64,000 nucleotides of DNA from Amycolatopsis albispora (GCF_003312875.1 NZ_CP015163.1:4712001-4776000), one strand, 5' to 3'; positions 17,413 through 24,947 are shown, numbered from the stretch's first letter. The notes: generated by a model from the sequence alone, not told the origin. Translations and numbers: made by a program.

Positions 17413-18027
17413 GCCTTCCCGCCCAGCCCTCACCCGCCCACGACGTGCCCGCGCACGGCTAGCCCACCCCGGGGTCTCGCCCACCCACGGCCCGCCCGTC
17501 CACGGCTAGCCGGGCGGCGCGGCCTGCCCACGCACGGCCTGCCCGCGACTCGCCCGCCCTTCGGCTCGCCTACCCGCGCGCACGGCTTGCCCGCCCACGG
17601 CCAGCCCACAGCGCACTGCTTGCCCGCAGCTCACCCGCCCCGAGGCTGGTCAAGCCACCGGCCTGCCCGCCACGGCCAGCCCGCCCGCGCACGGCTTGCC
17701 CACGGCTCGCCCACGGCTCGCCCATCCACGGCTGCCCGCGCACGGCCAGCCGCCAGCGCACAACTCGCCCGTGGCTAGGCCCGCCCCGAGACTGGCCTAG
17801 CCACGGCTGGCCCGGCCACGCACGGCTTGTCTGCGGCCCGCCTGCCCGCGGCCTGCCCGCCGATCACGCCCGCCGACGGCGCCCACCGCGGCCTGCCTGA
17901 CCGAGCCCGTCCACGGCTCGCCTGCCCGCGGCCTGCCGTCCACGGCTCGCCTGCCGACGGCTCGCCCGCCTGCCGTCTGCCCGACCACGGCTCACTTGCC
18001 CGCCTAAGGGCCTGGCCGCGCGCCCGC
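17413..18027. repeat. 615-bp degenerate short-unit repeat array
   Basis: The whole intergenic stretch is built of about 30 imperfect copies of a 13-18 base unit close to CACGGCTYGCCCGC, with variants CACGGCCAGCCCA, CACGGCTTGCCCG and CGGCCTGCCCG. It is almost pure G+C. Reading frames cross it only because stops are rare; no protein-like composition is seen. Each unit holds GGCYNGCC, which can pair with neighbouring units, so transcripts from either side would fold heavily. It separates two convergent genes (zincin and YgjP-like), a usual place for such arrays. Confidence 0.8.
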
Positions 18028-18606
18028 TCAGTCCTCCGCCGCGATGCCCAGCCCCGCGGCGGCGGACAGGCCTTCCAGGTAGCCGATCGCCCGCTCGGTC
18101 TTGGGGTACCGCCGCACCAGCGCCCAGAACTCGGCGTTGTGCGCGGCGACCTTGAGGTGTGCAAGCTCGTGCACCAGCACGTAGTCGAGCACCCACGGCG
18201 GCACGTCCCGCAGGCGTTCACTGACCCGGATGCTGGCGTCCGCCGGCGTGCAGGACGCCCACCTGGTCCGCATCGGCGGCACCCAGCGCACCACCGCCGG
18301 ATTCGCCTCCCCGTCCAGGTAGCGGGCGGACAGTTCGGCGCATCTGGCCAGCAGTGCGGCGTCGGACTCCCTGGCAGGCGATGCTCTCCGCAGCTCGGTC
18401 CGCTGCAGTTTGCGCTGCATCTCCGCCACCCAGTGCGCCTCTTCGGCCCTGGTCATCAGCGCGGGGATCAGGACGACGAGCGTCTCACCCTCGCGGTAGG
18501 CGGTGACGGTCCGCCGTCGCCGCTTGCTCCTGCGTACTTCGATCTTCGGTTGTGCGAGTTTGCTGTGTTCCCGGCTCCTCGGCGAGGGCACCCGTGCGTC
18601 GGCCAC
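18028..18606 (-). CDS. YgjP-like M48-related metallopeptidase
   Basis: A 192-residue protein of the YgjP/DUF45 family. The zinc-binding motif VHELAH (146-150) is followed by H156 and a family-typical HNAEFWALV helix, and preceded by TRWASCTPADASIRVSERLRDVPPWVLDYVL, which matches the usual RWGSC...I.LN..L core. GTG 18606 is used: TACCTT lies exactly 6 bases upstream, so the transcript is likely leaderless. It is divergent from the E1-like gene across a region with two inverted DnaA-type boxes, and convergent with the zincin gene across the repeat array. Confidence 0.85.
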   Translation of the reverse strand: MADARVPSPRSREHSKLAQPKIEVRRSKRRRRTVTAYREGETLVVLIPALMTRAEEAHWVAEMQRKLQRTELRRASPARESDAALLARCAELSARYLDGEANPAVVRWVPPMRTRWASCTPADASIRVSERLRDVPPWVLDYVLVHELAHLKVAAHNAEFWALVRRYPKTERAIGYLEGLSAAAGLGIAAED

Positions 18607-18661
18607 ATGACAAAGGTACGGCCAGAGACCGACAACTCCGATGGCTTGCGGGTCACATCGC

Positions 18662-18701
18662 CCGAGTTGTCCACAAGTAGTTGAGCCTGTGGACAACTCG
18701 G
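18662..18701. promoter_or_regulatory. inverted pair of DnaA-box sequences
   Basis: A perfect 14-base inverted repeat (18662-18675 and 18688-18701, 12-base spacer) contains TTGTCCACA (18667-18675) and its reverse complement TGTGGACAA (18688-18696). TTGTCCACA is a preferred DnaA box in GC-rich actinobacteria. It lies between two divergent genes, so it could instead be an operator. Confidence 0.6.
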
Positions 18702-18747
18702 CTCGTTCTTAGTGGACTCTTAGCGCACCCGGCGCACGCTCAGTCAC

Positions 18748-19788
18748 ATGATCAATCCACCCACCCACGAGCTGACCCTGCCCCCGCGGCCCCGCGTGCT
18801 GCCCGGCCTGTCCGTGCTCGACCGCGGTCGAGGCGAGGTTCAGATCGGCCTGGACCCCAGGCACGGGGTCGTCGCCACCGATCTCAGCCCGGCGCTGATC
18901 GAGGTGCTGCGCTCGATGGACGGCACCCACACCACCACCGAACTGTTCAACCTCGCGGGCAGCGACGAGGTCGAGCAGCTACGCCTGCTGCTGACCAAGC
19001 TCACCCGCCTCGGCCTGATCGAGGACGCCGGCCCGGCGGGCCCGCTGAACGCCTCGGCGGAGACAGCGCTCTGGTCCCTTCGCACGAAGCGAAGCACCAG
19101 CGAGCTGGCTCGGGAGCGAGCGCAGTGCGCGGTGTCCATCCGCGGCGGTGGACGGCTCGCGGTGGCGACGGCGACCCTGCTTGCCCAGGCGGGTGTCGGC
19201 CACATCGAGGTGCGCACCCGCGGTCATGTCACCGACCGCGACCTCGGTACGGGCTACACCGAGGCCGATCTCGGTGCGGAGCGCCGCCACGCGGTCGTCG
19301 CGGCGATCCGCCGGGTGAGCCACGCGGTCAAGACGACCAGGCTGACCGACCGCCGCCTGCCGGAGCTGGTGCTGATCACCGATGCCGTAGTACCCGCGCC
19401 GGACATGGTCAGCGAGCTGCACGCGGACGGCCTTCCCCACCTGGTCGTGCGCGTGCGTGAGGGCCTCGGCCTGGTCGGCCCGCTGGTGTATCCGGGCCGG
19501 AGCAGCTGCTTGCGTTGCGCCGACCTGTACCGATCCGGCGCCGATTCGAGCTGGCCGACGGTCGCCGGGCAGCTGGCGGGCCGCGAGCAGGAGGCCGACG
19601 CGGCCAACGTCTACGCCGTCGCCGGGCTTGCCACCCGGCAGGCGCTGCGCGTGCTGCACCCGAACCAGGAACCCCCGCCGACCTGGAACGGAGTGCTCGA
19701 ACTGGACACCTACACCGGCAAGCTGCGCCGACGCCACTGGTCGCCGCACCCGGACTGCGGTTGTGGTGCGGTCGAACCCGGATGCTGA
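18748..19788 (+). CDS. E1-like / cyclodehydratase-related (ThiF-fold) protein (Rv3196-like)
   Basis: A 346-residue protein. The N-terminus (about 15-95) resembles the winged-helix peptide-binding domain of TOMM cyclodehydratases (VVATDLSPALIEVLRSMDGTHTTTELF). A Rossmann-type segment follows (RGGGRLAVATATLLAQAGVGHIEVRT, about 132-157). A zinc-type Cys set is made of C254/C257 (SSCLRCADL) and C337/C339 (HPDCGCG). These are features of the E1-like partner in thiazole/oxazole peptide synthesis, yet no YcaO protein or precursor peptide is nearby. The gene follows by 88 bases with the ABC1 kinase gene on the same strand, as in mycobacteria. The real substrate is unknown. Confidence 0.75.
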   Translation: MINPPTHELTLPPRPRVLPGLSVLDRGRGEVQIGLDPRHGVVATDLSPALIEVLRSMDGTHTTTELFNLAGSDEVEQLRLLLTKLTRLGLIEDAGPAGPLNASAETALWSLRTKRSTSELARERAQCAVSIRGGGRLAVATATLLAQAGVGHIEVRTRGHVTDRDLGTGYTEADLGAERRHAVVAAIRRVSHAVKTTRLTDRRLPELVLITDAVVPAPDMVSELHADGLPHLVVRVREGLGLVGPLVYPGRSSCLRCADLYRSGADSSWPTVAGQLAGREQEADAANVYAVAGLATRQALRVLHPNQEPPPTWNGVLELDTYTGKLRRRHWSPHPDCGCGAVEPGC

Positions 19789-19876
19789 GCGCTGTCGCGT
19801 ACGACGTGCGGCGTAGCACACACTGACTCCGCTCAACGGCTGCGCGCCTCGAGATCGACAAGGCACAATCGGCTAG

Positions 19877-21214
19877 GTGACCGACTCCCGCGACCATGCC
19901 GAAGACGCCGCAATGCCAAGGCGAGCTGCCGCTCGCACGGCCAAGCTCGCCTCCCTGCCGCTCGGCATCGCCGGGCGCGCGGTCGGCGGCTGGGGCCGTC
20001 GGCTGACCGGCCAGAGCGCGGACGAGGTCAACGCGACGCTCTCGGCGAAGGCCGCCGAGCAGCTCTTCGAAGTGCTCGGCACGCTCAAGGGCGGCGCGAT
20101 GAAGTTCGGCCAGGCGCTGAGCGTGTTCGAGGCGGCCGTGCCCGACGAGATGGCCGCGCCGTACCGCGAGGCGCTGACCAAGCTGCAGTCGGCTGCACCC
20201 CCGATGCCGGCCCGGCAGACCCACCGGGTGCTCGCCGAACAGCTGGGGCGGTCGTGGCGCGAGCGGTTCGCCGAGTTCAGCGACGAGCCCGCCGCCTCGG
20301 CGAGCATCGGCCAGGTGCACCGCGCGGTCTGGCACGACGGCCGCGAGGTCGCCGTGAAGGTCCAGTACCCGGGCGCCGACGAGGCACTGCGCAGCGACCT
20401 GCGTCAGTTGCAGCGCCTGAGCCGGTTGTTCCAGGCGTTCGTTCCCGGCACCGACGTGAAGCCGCTGCTCGCCGAGCTGGCCGAGCGGATGGACGAGGAA
20501 CTCGACTACCGCTCCGAAGCCGAGAACCAGCGCGGCTTCGCCAAGGCCTTCGACGGCGACGACCAGGTCCTCGTGCCGAAGGTGGTGGCCAGTGCTCCCA
20601 AGGTGGTGGTCACCGAGTGGATCACCGGCACGCCGCTGTCCCGGATCATCGCCGAAGGCACCACCGAGCAGCGCAACGAAGCGGGCAGGCTGCTCGCCGA
20701 ATTCCACTACTCCTCACCGGTCCGGGCCCATCTCCTGCACTCCGATCCGCATCCGGGCAACTTCATGCTGATGGCCGACGGCAGGCTCGGCGTGATCGAC
20801 TTCGGCGCCGTCGCCCGCCTGCCGCACGGGGCGCCGCCCATGCTGGGCGTGATCATGCGCCTGGCCCTGGACGGCGAATCGGTCAAACTGCTCGAAGCCC
20901 TGCGCCAAGAGGGCTTCGTCCGAGCCGGCACCACACTGGACCCGGACGACGTGCACGCCTACCTCGCCCCGTTCGTGGCACCGCTGACCACCGAACGCTT
21001 CCACTTCACCCGGCGCTGGGCCCAGAAGCAGGCCGGCCGCCTCGGCGACACGCGCGGCCAGGACTTCCGCACCGGCCGCTCGCTGAACCTGCCGCCGAAC
21101 TGGCTGCTGATCCACCGCGTCACCGCCGGCGCCGTCGGCATCCTCTGCCAGCTGGACGCCGAAATCGCCCTCCGTTCCATCGTCGAACACTGGCAGCCCG
21201 GCTTCGCCGACTGA
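19877..21214 (+). CDS. ABC1/UbiB-family atypical kinase (Rv3197-like)
   Basis: A 445-residue protein of the ADCK/UbiB family. It contains the N-terminal KxGQ motif (K76-Q79 in GGAMKFGQALS), the alanine-rich nucleotide loop SASIGQVHRA, the lysine of VAVKVQYPG, the catalytic segment LHSDPHPGNFMLM and the DFG metal motif (VIDFGAVAR). UbiB-like proteins have ATPase or kinase activity linked to isoprenoid-lipid or quinone metabolism; the actinobacterial substrate is not established. It is downstream of the E1-like gene on the same strand. GTG 19877 lacks a clear ribosome-binding site and may be leaderless. Confidence 0.92.
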   Translation: MTDSRDHAEDAAMPRRAAARTAKLASLPLGIAGRAVGGWGRRLTGQSADEVNATLSAKAAEQLFEVLGTLKGGAMKFGQALSVFEAAVPDEMAAPYREALTKLQSAAPPMPARQTHRVLAEQLGRSWRERFAEFSDEPAASASIGQVHRAVWHDGREVAVKVQYPGADEALRSDLRQLQRLSRLFQAFVPGTDVKPLLAELAERMDEELDYRSEAENQRGFAKAFDGDDQVLVPKVVASAPKVVVTEWITGTPLSRIIAEGTTEQRNEAGRLLAEFHYSSPVRAHLLHSDPHPGNFMLMADGRLGVIDFGAVARLPHGAPPMLGVIMRLALDGESVKLLEALRQEGFVRAGTTLDPDDVHAYLAPFVAPLTTERFHFTRRWAQKQAGRLGDTRGQDFRTGRSLNLPPNWLLIHRVTAGAVGILCQLDAEIALRSIVEHWQPGFAD

Positions 21215-21700
21215 CCCCATCCCGCGTCCAGCCACAACCAGCGCCCTGCACCCCAAAGCAGGGCGGCACCCGCTCCCACAACCAACTACCGGGTCCATCC
21301 GCCGCTCATTCCGCGGCCCGGGCGCGGCCGCCCATTTCAATTGCCTGGGCCCATTCGCAACTCGGCATGGCCTCGTCCAGGTCCTTTGCGTCTGCCTGCG
21401 CTCTCACCACATCGTCTGAGTGCGTTCGCGGCCCGAGCCCGCCGCGCGCGTTCAACTCGTTCGAGGTCAGCCGCGCCCACCGGCGTCTTCCCTGCGACCG
21501 ATCATCCTCCGGCGCTCGAGCGCGCCGGCAATTCAAGGTCTACCTCACCGCGACCAACGCACGCCAGCCGTCGCCGCGGCGGCTGCTCAGTTATCCACAG
21601 TTTCCGGCCGAACTGGCAGAAGTCACCACTCGCGCGCCAAGTTGTCCACATTTCCCCGCGGCCATGGCCCCGCCCTCCACCCCGGGCCACGCTCAAAGCC
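21215..21700. promoter_or_regulatory. gene-free region with two direct DnaA-box sequences
   Basis: No supported gene is seen in 486 bp. It contains TTATCCACA (21591-21599) and TTGTCCACA (21642-21650) in the same orientation, 51 bp apart. Both match DnaA-box consensus forms exactly. Confidence 0.5.
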
Positions 21701-22648
21701 ATGACCCGCCTCAACAACCTCGCACTGGCCGAGCTCCGCACCATCGCCAGGGACAACATCCTGACCGTCGACGAGCTGCGCACGGCCGGGCTGTCGTCGT
21801 CCGCCATCAGCAATCGCTGCCGTCCCGGCGGTCCCTGGCGGCGGCTGTTCACCAGCACCGTCCTGCTCAGCAACACCGAGCCCACGCGCTCACAGCTGCT
21901 TCGCGCCGCGGTCGCGCACCTGGGTCCCGGCACGATCATCACCGGTATCGACTCGTTGAACGCACACGGCGTCGGGCTGCCACCGCCGTCGCCCATCCAC
22001 CTGCTCGTCCCCGCTCATCGAAGAGCGGTGCACGCCGGCCTGATCATCGAACGAAGCTCGAAACTGCCCGAACCGGTCTGGTTCAACGGCCTGCCCTACG
22101 CCCCGCCCGCCAGGGCGGCGGTGGACGCCGCCCGCCGCGAACCGGACGAAGACCGGCATCGCGACGTGCTGTCCAGGACCGTCTACTTCGGACTGTGCGG
22201 GCTCGACGAGCTGACCGCCGAGACGTTCAGCGGCGGCCAGCGCGGGGTGGCGGGGGTGCGCACGATGCTGCGCCACCTCAACGGCACGGCCTGCACGCAG
22301 GGCAACGGCCAGGCCAAGCTACTGCTCCGCTACGTTCCGCTGCCACCTCCGCAGTGGAACGTCACGGTCTGCGACACGGCTGGGCACGGCATCGGCCAGG
22401 TCGACGCCTGGTGGGACGACATCGCGCTGGGCTGGCAGGTGGGCGTGCCGCCGAACGAGCGCCGCGGACACCTGGGCTACCTCGCGATGACCGCCGCGGG
22501 CGTGGTGCTCGTTCGCACCGCGCACGAGAAACTGTCGGACATACCGTCGGTCGCCCGTCAGCTGGTCAGCGCGTTCGCCGCGGCGGCAGCGCGCCGACGG
22601 CCACCGGTCCGCGCGGTGACCAGGCTGCGCCCTCGGGTGGCCTCGTGA
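21701..22648 (+). CDS. hypothetical protein with AbiEi-like N-terminal domain
   Basis: A 315-residue protein. The first 60 residues (LAELRTIARDNILTVDELRTAGLSSSAISNRCRPGGPWRRLFTSTVLL) fit the winged-helix domain found in AbiEi-type antitoxins and in many solitary actinobacterial proteins. The C-terminal part (IGQVDAWWDDIALGWQVG...HLGYLAMTAAGVVLVR) looks like a decayed PD-(D/E)XK nuclease fold: the aspartate strand is present but the usual glutamate position reads Gln. No AbiEii-type nucleotidyltransferase toxin gene adjoins it, so it is not an intact type IV toxin-antitoxin pair. ATG 21701 is the best-placed start. Confidence 0.6.
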   Translation: MTRLNNLALAELRTIARDNILTVDELRTAGLSSSAISNRCRPGGPWRRLFTSTVLLSNTEPTRSQLLRAAVAHLGPGTIITGIDSLNAHGVGLPPPSPIHLLVPAHRRAVHAGLIIERSSKLPEPVWFNGLPYAPPARAAVDAARREPDEDRHRDVLSRTVYFGLCGLDELTAETFSGGQRGVAGVRTMLRHLNGTACTQGNGQAKLLLRYVPLPPPQWNVTVCDTAGHGIGQVDAWWDDIALGWQVGVPPNERRGHLGYLAMTAAGVVLVRTAHEKLSDIPSVARQLVSAFAAAAARRRPPVRAVTRLRPRVAS

Positions 22649-22828
22649 TCACCAGTACTCGTCGGGCAGCTTGCCCTCGATGTCGCGGACATGGGTCCGG
22701 GCGCACTCGGGGCACAGCCACCGCCGGACACCCCGCTCAACCTGCGTGGACCAGGTCAGCGCCTGCGCCGGGTCGTCACCCTGCCGCGTCCCGCAGCGGG
22801 AGCAGACCACCGGCTCCTCGGCACTCAT
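22649..22828 (-). CDS. small zinc-ribbon protein
   Basis: A 59-residue protein with two CxxC pairs, C9-S-R-C12 and C39-P-E-C42, spaced as in a zinc ribbon. Its ATG overlaps the stop of the preceding methyltransferase gene (ATGA at 22825-22828), so translation is likely coupled. The stop codon directly abuts that of the convergent AbiEi-like gene. Function is unknown; such ribbons bind nucleic acid or proteins. Confidence 0.75.
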   Translation of the reverse strand: MSAEEPVVCSRCGTRQGDDPAQALTWSTQVERGVRRWLCPECARTHVRDIEGKLPDEYW

Positions 22829-23727
22829 CCCGCGCGCCCGTGGTGCACGGTTCGGGTGTCGAGCACAAAGAGGTCGTCTCGCGCGCCCACGTAGTCGGGG
22901 CCGTTGAGGTCGAGCAGACGGGCGATGGCGTCCCGGTCCGACTCGTCGAGGTCGTCCCCGGCGATCTCGGCCATGAACCTGATGCGCTCGACCACATACG
23001 CGGCGACGTCGGAATTCGGGGCGACCGGCTGGTCCACCAGGTAGCTGAACCTGCCAACGTCGGTGAGCCCGGCCTTGGCCAGCGCGGTTCCCCAGCCGTA
23101 GGGCATGCGGACGACGCCGTCCATTCCGGCACGCAACGCAGCGAACCACTTGGCGCGGACGGCGTGCAGCCGATGCTCGAGCCCTGGCTCACCGACTCCC
23201 AGGTCCCACGGCAGGTTCTGCGGTTCGAGCCCGCCTTCGCTGACCGCGAGCAGCCCGCCGGGGCGGACGGCCGAAGCGATCCGCGCCAATGCTGCCTGCT
23301 GGTCCGGGAGGTGGTGCACCACGAATGAAGCCCAGACGAGATCCGCGCGGAACTCGGCGAAGTCGACCTCGGCGGCGTCACCGAGCATGGTCTGGACGGT
23401 GACGGCGTCACCACCGTGCTCCTTGGCTGCGGCTTCGGCCAAAGCCAGCAGTTCCGGGACGGCATCGACCAGCACCACGGTGCCGCCACCGCGGGAACGC
23501 AGCTCGGCGGCGAAGGCCGCGCTCATGCCACCGGCGCCGGGACCGATGTCGATCACGGTCGGCTCGGCGGGCAGGTTCGCGGTGAGCCGCTTCGCGACCT
23601 CGGCATAGGCCTCGGCGGCGAGGTGGTCGGCCACCTTCAGCCGATCGGCCCGCGCCGCCCAGTCCATCTCGTCGTGCGTGTGGCCGTGCCCGTGGCCGTG
23701 CTGGTGTCCGGAAGCCATGTTCCTCAT
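22825..23727 (-). CDS. class I SAM-dependent methyltransferase with His-rich N-terminus
   Basis: A 300-residue methyltransferase. Motif I is VIDIGPGAGGMSAAF (about 58-72), followed by VVLVDAVPELL (acidic residue binding the ribose), LGDAAEVDF and VVHHLPDQQAAL as post-motif helices. The N-terminus carries GHQHGHGHGHTHDE, a histidine cluster likely to bind metal such as nickel, zinc or copper. The start is ATG 23727 or ATG 23718. It is coupled to the downstream zinc-ribbon gene. A role in metal handling or methylation of a small molecule is possible; the substrate is not predictable. Confidence 0.85.
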   Translation of the reverse strand: MRNMASGHQHGHGHGHTHDEMDWAARADRLKVADHLAAEAYAEVAKRLTANLPAEPTVIDIGPGAGGMSAAFAAELRSRGGGTVVLVDAVPELLALAEAAAKEHGGDAVTVQTMLGDAAEVDFAEFRADLVWASFVVHHLPDQQAALARIASAVRPGGLLAVSEGGLEPQNLPWDLGVGEPGLEHRLHAVRAKWFAALRAGMDGVVRMPYGWGTALAKAGLTDVGRFSYLVDQPVAPNSDVAAYVVERIRFMAEIAGDDLDESDRDAIARLLDLNGPDYVGARDDLFVLDTRTVHHGRAG

Positions 23728-23807
23728 CTAACACGCAAAGGCGGGTGGGGAAACGGCCCCCGAGCCGCTTCCCCACCCACCGGTGGTCACGCGTTACACC
23801 CGCCGGG

Positions 23808-24074
23808 TCACCGGGTGGACCGGCGTGCCTGCTTGGCCGCCCAGCGGCCGATGCGCCCGTTCCGGCGCGATGGACGGGCGTGGCGCCACGTCCGGTCACC
23901 GCGAGCGGTGACGTGCAGGTCCCGTATTCGGGCTCTGGCCAGCTCTTCGTAAAGCAACATTTCAGTGATCTCCTTGATCATGGTCGGCGCGGGGTTCGGT
24001 CGGCCGAACTCCGTGTCGTTGTGGTTGTGGTCGTGCCGACCGGTGTGGTCGGTCAGCGGGCCGGTGTCGGTCAT
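23808..24074 (-). CDS. small basic protein translationally coupled to whiB7
   Basis: An 88-residue protein that I do not recognise. The first half is polar and His/Asn rich (GRHDHNHNDTEF). The second half is a basic, Arg-rich helix (TEMLLYEELARARIRDLHVTARGDRTWRHARPSRRNGRIGRWAAKQARR). Its ATG overlaps the whiB7 stop (ATGA at 24071-24074), so the two are probably expressed from the same attenuated transcript and this protein may be part of the resistance response. The basic helix could bind RNA or the ribosome; that is only inference. Confidence 0.6.
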   Translation of the reverse strand: MTDTGPLTDHTGRHDHNHNDTEFGRPNPAPTMIKEITEMLLYEELARARIRDLHVTARGDRTWRHARPSRRNGRIGRWAAKQARRSTR

Positions 24075-24445
24075 GCCGCCTCGATCCCCTGGCGCAGCGG
24101 CTTCTTGGCAGCCGGGGCCGGAGCCTCGACGGGGTTCTTCCGCGGGCGGCCACGGGGCCGCTTGCGCGCGACGACGGCGCCGCGCTCGAAGATTTCGCCA
24201 CCCCAGACGCCCCACGGCTCCCGCCGGGCCAGCGCACCGGCCAGGCAGGCCGCGCGGACCGGGCAGTCCACGCAGAGCACCTTGGCGCGCTCGAGCTCGG
24301 CCGGGGCCTCCGCGAACCAGAGGTCCGCGTCGCCGGAGCGGCATGGCAGGTCCCGCTCGGGCGAGGCAACGGCATCCAGCAGGTCACCGACTCCGTACTC
24401 GTCGGTCAGCGCCTCCTCAGGCCGGAAGGCGATCGCCGAAGACAT
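24071..24445 (-). CDS. whiB7: WhiB7/WblC transcriptional regulator
   Basis: A 124-residue iron-sulfur WhiB protein. Four cluster-ligand cysteines are C35, C58, C61 and C67; the WhiB turn GVWGG is at 79-83; and the AT-hook RPRGRPRK (96-103) is specific to WhiB7. WhiB7 binds the housekeeping sigma factor and an AT-rich element next to the -35 box, turning on intrinsic resistance to ribosome-targeting antibiotics. ATG 24445 has AGGAGAA upstream. A long leader with an upstream ORF and intrinsic terminator precedes it. It lies downstream of uvrD2, as in mycobacteria. Confidence 0.95.
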   Translation of the reverse strand: MSSAIAFRPEEALTDEYGVGDLLDAVASPERDLPCRSGDADLWFAEAPAELERAKVLCVDCPVRAACLAGALARREPWGVWGGEIFERGAVVARKRPRGRPRKNPVEAPAPAAKKPLRQGIEAA

Positions 24446-24490
24446 TCCCGTTCTCCTTGTGTAGTAAGGGTTTCTTGTTGTTTTTGACGT

Positions 24491-24539
24491 AAAAAACACG
24501 AAGGCCGCGGATCCGATGTACGGTTCCGCGGCCTTCGTG
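24491..24539 (-). terminator. intrinsic attenuator terminator in the whiB7 leader
   Basis: A perfect 15-bp stem (24497-24511 with 24525-24539) with a 13-base loop is followed on the minus strand by six U (A-run 24491-24496). It stands 21 bases after the stop of the upstream ORF and 45 bases before whiB7, so it must be bypassed for whiB7 to be transcribed. Confidence 0.92.
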
Positions 24540-24560
24540 AGCCTGCTCCTGACGGGACTG

Positions 24561-24863
24561 TCAGGGACCTCGCTCTATGAGGGGAGGCGGAACGTGCAGC
24601 TGGATCGGCTTGGCAACCTGGGCATCAACGGCCGGCCGGACATAGGTCGGCAGCAGCATCGGGAGAACGTTCCCGACACCGGTCTCAGCGGTGGTGAACT
24701 CGGCGCTGCGGCGCCCACGGAAAACGCGTTCCGTGGTGGCGGCGATCGAGCGGTGCTGAGCGACCAAGGACACACCGGTGCCCCGGCGCGCACGCGCATC
24801 CCGGCCGGCGGCGGCGCAGGACACAGTGGTGCCCGGGTTACCGTTCAGAAAGAAAATCTTCAC
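24561..24863 (-). CDS. upstream ORF in whiB7 leader (100 aa)
   Basis: GTG 24863 is preceded by GGAGG (24872-24876) with 8-base spacing, a near-ideal start. The 100-residue peptide begins VKIFFLNGNPGTTVSCAAAG, is basic in the middle, and ends LHVPPPLIERGP, with a PPP run at residues 92-94 close to the stop at 24561. A small CCTGAC/GTCAGG hairpin overlaps the stop, and the terminator follows after about 21 bases. Leaders of whiB7 homologs are known to use an upstream ORF whose slow translation prevents termination. The size and PPP run here are what the sequence shows; their role is inferred. Confidence 0.75.
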   Translation of the reverse strand: MKIFFLNGNPGTTVSCAAAGRDARARRGTGVSLVAQHRSIAATTERVFRGRRSAEFTTAETGVGNVLPMLLPTYVRPAVDAQVAKPIQLHVPPPLIERGP

Positions 24864-24947
24864 GCCAGACACCTCCCATCCCCATCGCGGCGCTCGAGCC
24901 GAGCTCGGCAAGCCGGTTTCTTCCGGGCGCTTCACCCGGGTACTTGC

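Noticed and set aside
17413..18027. Open frames in the repeat array as coding for a repeat protein
   Set aside because: Units vary in length (13-18 bases), so no frame repeats consistently; no start with ribosome-binding site.
18662..21650. Chromosome replication origin
   Set aside because: Only four DnaA boxes and none of dnaA, dnaN, gyrB, rpmH or parAB nearby.
20254..23328. 1024-codon open frame on the plus strand
   Set aside because: Crosses the ABC1, AbiEi-like and methyltransferase genes in other frames; Arg/Pro-rich random composition.
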